Part shown: positions 59,825 to 64,000 of the stretch, piece after piece | Layout of the letters: each line of letters opens with the position of its first letter | Numbering within the stretch: position 1 is the first letter of the stretch | Assembly: GCF_008831285.2 (NCBI RefSeq) | Contig: NC_045146.1 | Location: forward strand, 22,709,703 to 22,773,702 | Origin: Nymphaea colorata | Taxonomy: Eukaryota; Streptophyta; Magnoliopsida; Nymphaeales; Nymphaeaceae | Direction: 5' to 3' | DNA: 64,000 nucleotides | Made by a program: the position numbers and the translations under genes | The notes under the pieces: model-generated | Seen by the model: the letters and a program-made list of their open reading frames with translations, nothing else | The model's database searches: none | Told to the model about the DNA's origin: nothing

Positions 59825-60905
59825 CTGACACCTATATCCAGTCCGAACTTCAGATGAAACAGTGCACTAAAAATTATTACAAACATGTTCACAGCTAGAA
59901 AAGTTAACAGAAATACAACAAGAAATATGTGAGCAATCAATAACTTTCATAAAGTAACTTATGTGGACAAAATACAGTGAGAACAGTAAGGGCCAACATA
60001 AATAAACTGACTAATTAAATTGATAGTTCCTTTATAAAGGTTTTGTATTAATTTATGTGCTTTAGCTTCTCTATTCATATTCAGAATGTAGTACAAATGC
60101 ACCTTTCCAACGTTGCTAATGTATGAGAACTTCCTATCCCTGAGGCCTTTCCCCTTGCCCTCCAATTAAAAAATAATGAAGAAAAGTCTTCAGAATTGGT
60201 GGGAGGTCGTCAAATTGTTCATGAGTAAAATCCTCAATCAGATATTCTCAAGGGACCAAGTTCATTCGCAATGATGCAAGTCTTAGGATCTCCATATGGG
60301 TTGGTTTCGGTCAATGTGGAATTATAGCATTTGACAGCCCACTGCATTGTTCCAAACACTGACCAGAAATCCCTGTCACCTTGGCGTTCCAATATGCCAG
60401 GACCTCTAGGTAGTGCCTTTGTTCTCTTAACACCAGCCAAGGCTACTTGGGACATGTAAATTAATTCCTCAAAGCTAAAAACCTAAAACTCTGAATCCCT
60501 CAATCAGGAGAACTCCCTTCCCAACTATGTGAACAATAATGCTCTTTCTTTGGACATAACTAGATCTTCATTTTGGTTCATATTGTCTTTACAGGATCCT
60601 CAAACTTTCCACCTCTTCGTGAAGCGACCTGGACATGGCTTGAAGCAATGAGAAGAAGGTCCAGCTTGTTAAATGCAGTTCCCCAATCAAAATTTATGTT
60701 AGTAACTAGGAATCCATCTATACTAGGGAAACCTGCAGATTTTTGCCACCATTTCCTTAGACACCATAAGTTAGGAAACTTAGGACCAATCTTTTTGATG
60801 AAGGAATATGGCTTTCTCTATATCAACCATCCAACTTCAGCTGGGAATGAATGAACAATACTTACACGTTTAGGCTCCAAAAAATCATATAAACATTGTT
60901 TCTAG
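59825..60905 (-). other. MORC intron (5' part), left of copia C
   Basis: Starts after the acceptor at 59825-59826 and continues beyond the window (more than 4,175 bases including element C). Coding-like remnants of unknown origin lie at 60234-60820 (separate entry). Confidence 0.7.
60234..60820 (-). pseudogene. Decayed coding-like remnant, unrecognised family
   Basis: Two open minus-strand stretches separated by stops and frame shifts. About 60820-60583 reads RKPYSFIKKIGPKFPNLW, then NFDWGTAFNKLDLLLIASSH. 60455-60234 reads RGPGILERQGDRDFWSVFG, then WAVKCYNSTLTETNPYGDPK. A further piece near 60235-60180 in another frame reads EDFTHEQFDDLPPILKTF. The residue makeup is protein-like and the pieces are collinear, so this looks like one old coding sequence (host gene, transposon or other insert). 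It does not match MORC, and it sits in a MORC intron on the MORC sense strand. Confidence 0.35.
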
Positions 60906-61189
60906 TGTTAGAATATATTGTATTGGGGAACCGGGTCCATATCTGGACCCGGTCCTATGTTGCACGGATACCGAGGCAGCACTGTACCCTAGGCAGCACT
61001 CTTTCTCTCCCTCCTATATATTCTTCACTTACATGTAATTGCTGAGTTAAGTGAATATAATTTTCTCTCCTAGGGTTGCGGTTTGCCCCTAGGTCAGAGC
61101 TTTCCCGTGGTTTTTCACCTCTTTCTGAGGTTTTCCACGTATATTGTGTGTTCTTTCTCTGCTCTCTCCTTGTGGTTCGTGTTTCTACA
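60906..61189 (+). repeat. 5' LTR of copia C, with primer-binding site
   Basis: 284 bases with TG...CA ends (TGTTAGAATATATTG ... GTTTCTACA). A possible TATA-type box, cctatatattc, lies near 61013-61023. The primer-binding site complementary to initiator-Met tRNA starts at 61190, directly after the LTR. Confidence 0.85.
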
Positions 61190-61561
61190 TGGTATCAGAG
61201 CCACCGCGTGTGAGATCGTTGGTGTGCAAGTAGTGTTTTTCCGCCGTTCACGTGCCGCCTCCGTTGCCGTTTCCAGCACCGCCGCCGACACTGTTCCCAG
61301 CGCTGTTGCTGTTTTCAGTGCTGACACCATCCAGGAACGCCGCCGCCGTCCGTCGTTTCCAGCGCCGTCGCCGGTGTGGTCCCCGTCTTTGCTGCCGTCG
61401 TTCCATGCACCGTTCCCGCCGCCACTCCCAGCGCCGCCGTCGTTCCCAGCGCTGCCCTGCCCTGCCGCCGTCGCCTGGGTTATCTCCGCTGCCCTCTTTG
61501 TCTGCGCCGCCGCCGGCTGTCTTGTTTCCGCCGCCGGTTGTGACTTTCTTTGGGGATTGCG
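61190..61561 (+). other. GC-rich leader of copia C
   Basis: Between the primer-binding site and gag lies strongly GC-rich sequence built of gccgccgtc, ttcccagcgc(c/t) and ccgccg words, the counterpart of the GC-rich leader of A. Long frames on both strands here (61083-61577 plus, 61115-61642 minus) come from composition and are not genes. Confidence 0.7.
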
Positions 61562-64000
61562 ATGGCTGACGCAGTGATTCCCAAGCTTGATGATGCCCTC
61601 GACACGGGCAGCAATACCAAGGGTGAGAACTTGCCTGTTCATGTCACCTCCATTCGGCTGAACAAGGATAACTATCTCTCGTGGTCTGCTGCCCTAGAAA
61701 TCGGGATTACTAGTCGTGGTCGCCTGCACTATATCACTGGGGAGAAGCCTGCACCTTCTAAAACTGATTCGCAATGGCCGACCTGGGCGTTGGAAGATAG
61801 TCAGGTTAAAGTATGGATTATTAGTTCGGTTTCTGCAGATATTCAGCCTTTGATCTTGCGTAAATCGACTGCGTATGATATGTGGAGTTGTGGACTGTTC
61901 TTGCACGTATGTATGGTCGTAAGAAGCGTGTTTTACGTGCCTATCAAATCAAACGTAGCATATATGCTCTTAAACAGGGTGATTTATCTGTTGCCTCCTT
62001 CTATGCCGCCCTGAAGACCAAATGGGAGGAACTTGATTATCATGTGAATGATGACTGGAAATGTGGTGTAGATCATGCCCTGTATTGGGAAAAGGAATGG
62101 ATGGACCGCACCTTTATCTTCCTTGGAGGCCTGCGTGATGAGTTTGAAACCATTCGAAGCCAGATTCTTAACTGTGATGAGATTCCTGGAATCGAAGAGG
62201 TGTATGCCCGTATTGAGTCTGAGGAGCAACGGCGCCAGATTATGCATATTGACTCCCATCAGGGGAGTTCTCCAGCAGCCTTTGTGAGCCATACTTCAGG
62301 GACGGGGCAGCGTCCTACTCGACGATGCAGCCATTGCAACAAAGTGGGTCACTCTGTTGATTTTTGTTGGGATCTTCATCCTGAGAAGCGTCTCGTCCGA
62401 GGTCGTCCTCCTCCTCATCGCCGTGCTTCTTCTGTGCCAGAGCCTAATCCGGGGTCGTCCAATGTTGCCAAATCCAAGCTCTCCTCAGATCAACTCAGAG
62501 AGTTGCAAGCCTACATTAGTCGTTTGTCTACCCAGGATGATGCTTCTACTTCTGAGGGGGCTAAGTTAGCCCAAGCCCTGGTTGCTACTAGTGATCAAGG
62601 TAATTCCCCTCTCAGTAATTGGATTGTTGACAGTGGGGCTACTCATCATATGACAAGGGACCCTACGATGTTTCAAGAGTACAAGTTGACCTCTGGGCAG
62701 CAGCGTGTGTCTATGGCTGATGGTTCTTCTATCTCTGTGGCTGGAAAAGGGAGTTTATCATTACTGAACAAATATTGTCTTCATAATGCCCTGCATGTTC
62801 CCAATATTCCCGTAAATTTGTTATCTGTCAGCAGTATTACCAAAGAGCTAAACTGTAATCTAATTTTCTCTGTTGATCGTTGTTTCCTGCAGGACTTGGG
62901 GACGGGGCAGAAGATTGGGATTGGTTCGGCTATTAATGGGCTCTACAGACTGCCCGTTCGAGTTGCTTCTGCTTTGATTTCAACCACCAGTGGACAGTTG
63001 CCTGGCGTGGAGGCCAGATCCGTCATTATGCGTTGGCACGAGAGACTTGGTCATCTTCCATTCCAGTTGCTTAGAAAGTTGTTTCCTAGGATGTTTCATT
63101 CTGTTTCTTTGGACACCTTCGCCTGTGAAGTGTGTCAGTTGTCTAAGCATGTTAGGGCCTCGTACCCTATTTCGTTCAATAAAGCCAACCGTCCTTTTGC
63201 TTTGGTTCACTCTGATGTTTGGGGTCCTTCAGGAGTACCCACTTGTCGTGGCTTTCACTATTTTATGACTCTTATTGATGACTACTCCCGGTGTACGTTC
63301 GTGTATCTGTTGAAAGAATGTAGTGAAGTTCCCGACATTGTCAAAAACTTTGTGGCATTTGTCGAAACTCAATTCCAGACCACTGTTCAGGCCTTCCGTA
63401 CTGACAATGCCCGAGAGTATGTCTCCCAATCCCTTGATGACTTCTTGCGAAGCAAGGGTATTATTCATGAAACATCCTGTAGCTACACCCCTCCTCAGAA
63501 TGGCGTGGCTGAAAGAAAAAACCGTCATTTGTTAAATGTTACCCGGGCCATTATGTTTCAACGTCATGTCCCTAAGAGGTACTGGGGGGACGCACTTCTC
63601 ACTAGTGCTCACCTTATCAACCGTATGCCTACTCGTGTGTTGGATGGTCATTCCCTTTATTCTGTGTTGTGGCCCACTCAGAATCCCTGGCCTTTGACCC
63701 CTCGAGTGTTTGGGTGTGTTTGTTTTGTCCATGATCATAGTACCACTCTCAAGAAACTTGATCCTCGGTCTATCAAAGCAGTCTTCTTGGGATATTCCTC
63801 CACCCAGAAGGGATACAGGTGTGTTGACCCGAGCACTTCCAGAGTATATGTCTCTAGGGATGTGACCTTTCATGAACATGAGGCATACTTTCCTGCGAAT
63901 CCTCTTCAGGGGGAATGTCTAGGTGACAGAAGGGAAGAGTATTCTTCGCATCAGTTGATTCAGTTCATGGATTTCTTGGATTATACGGTGAGTTCTCCAT
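61562..64000 (+). pseudogene. gag-pol of copia C (one visible frameshift, partial)
   Basis: ATG at 61562. The gag begins with a LNKDNYLSWSAALEIG-type segment. Near 61883 (after AYDMW) the frame shifts by what looks like loss of one G. The new frame, read from 61885, is open for about 705 codons to the window edge. It carries the CCHC knuckle CSHCNKVGHSVDFC (62326), [14 protein letters not shown] (62620), the IN head MRWHERLGH ... CEVCQLSKHVRASY, catalytic Asp in HSDVWGPSG and FRTDNAREY, Glu in [10 protein letters not shown], and the IN C-terminal GYSSTQKGY region. Apart from the single shift nothing is broken, so this is the youngest-looking copy here. RT lies outside the window. Confidence 0.88.

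Larger units (their letters stand above)
60906..64000 (+). mobile_element. Ty1/copia element C (runs off the window)
   Basis: 5' LTR 60906-61189, primer-binding site TGGTATCAGAGCC from 61190, GC-rich leader, then gag-pol open to the window edge apart from one frameshift. The left flank is TCTAG. It belongs to the same lineage as A (shared SSVSADI(E/Q)PLILR, CCHC and HHMT motifs) but has a distinct LTR. It lies in a MORC intron, antisense to the gene. RT, RNase H and the 3' LTR would lie to the right. Confidence 0.9.

Noticed and set aside
61083-61642. Overlapping long frames on both strands
   Set aside because: GC-rich leader of copia C; Pro/Ala/Arg-rich composition artefacts.
1-64000. tRNA genes, rRNA, CRISPR arrays, bacterial-type operons
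   Set aside because: None seen; the window is plant nuclear DNA and no tRNA arm pattern was found by eye.

Overview
This is nuclear DNA of a flowering plant. It is AT-rich, has spliced genes with plant-type introns, poly-A/T and (GA)n/(AT)n tracts, and Ty1/copia retrotransposons. The genes seen are an RD19-type vacuolar cysteine protease, a plastid J-like membrane protein, a gibberellin 20-oxidase and a plant MORC ATPase. The lineage below angiosperm cannot be fixed from the sequence alone. All exon structures were built by reading splice sites, phases and protein families by eye.

Layout. 1-1159 (+): last two exons of an RD19-like papain-family protease. 4034-7938 (+): complete three-exon CPP1/CDF1-like plastid protein. 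About 8.4-26.4 kb: an 18-kb gene-poor stretch with decayed repeats. 26459-28208 (+): complete three-exon gibberellin 20-oxidase, 401 residues. About 28.2-41.1 kb: intergenic, with repeat clusters and a weak candidate transcription unit on the minus strand.

42519-59824 (-): the 3' eight coding exons of a MORC (microrchidia) gene. They encode the end of the ATPase module (S5-fold region) and the C-terminal coiled coil. The phases join exactly at all seven junctions, giving 251 residues in the window; the GHKL ATPase half lies to the right, outside it.

The MORC introns are the most striking part. One intron is 12.6 kb (46735-59374) and holds copia element B (48996-57823). Element A (49040-53291), from another copia subfamily, sits inside B's 5' LTR and has lost its 3' end. 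The next intron upstream starts at 59825, runs off the window and holds a third copia, C (60906 onward), with one visible frameshift. All three lie antisense to MORC. MORC proteins help silence transposons in plants, so transcription of this gene must cross several transposons of the kind it helps to repress.

Several orphan coding-like pieces (1531-1810, about 8023-8360 and 60234-60820 on the minus strand; 41121-41331 on the plus strand) were not recognised. They are recorded with low confidence.
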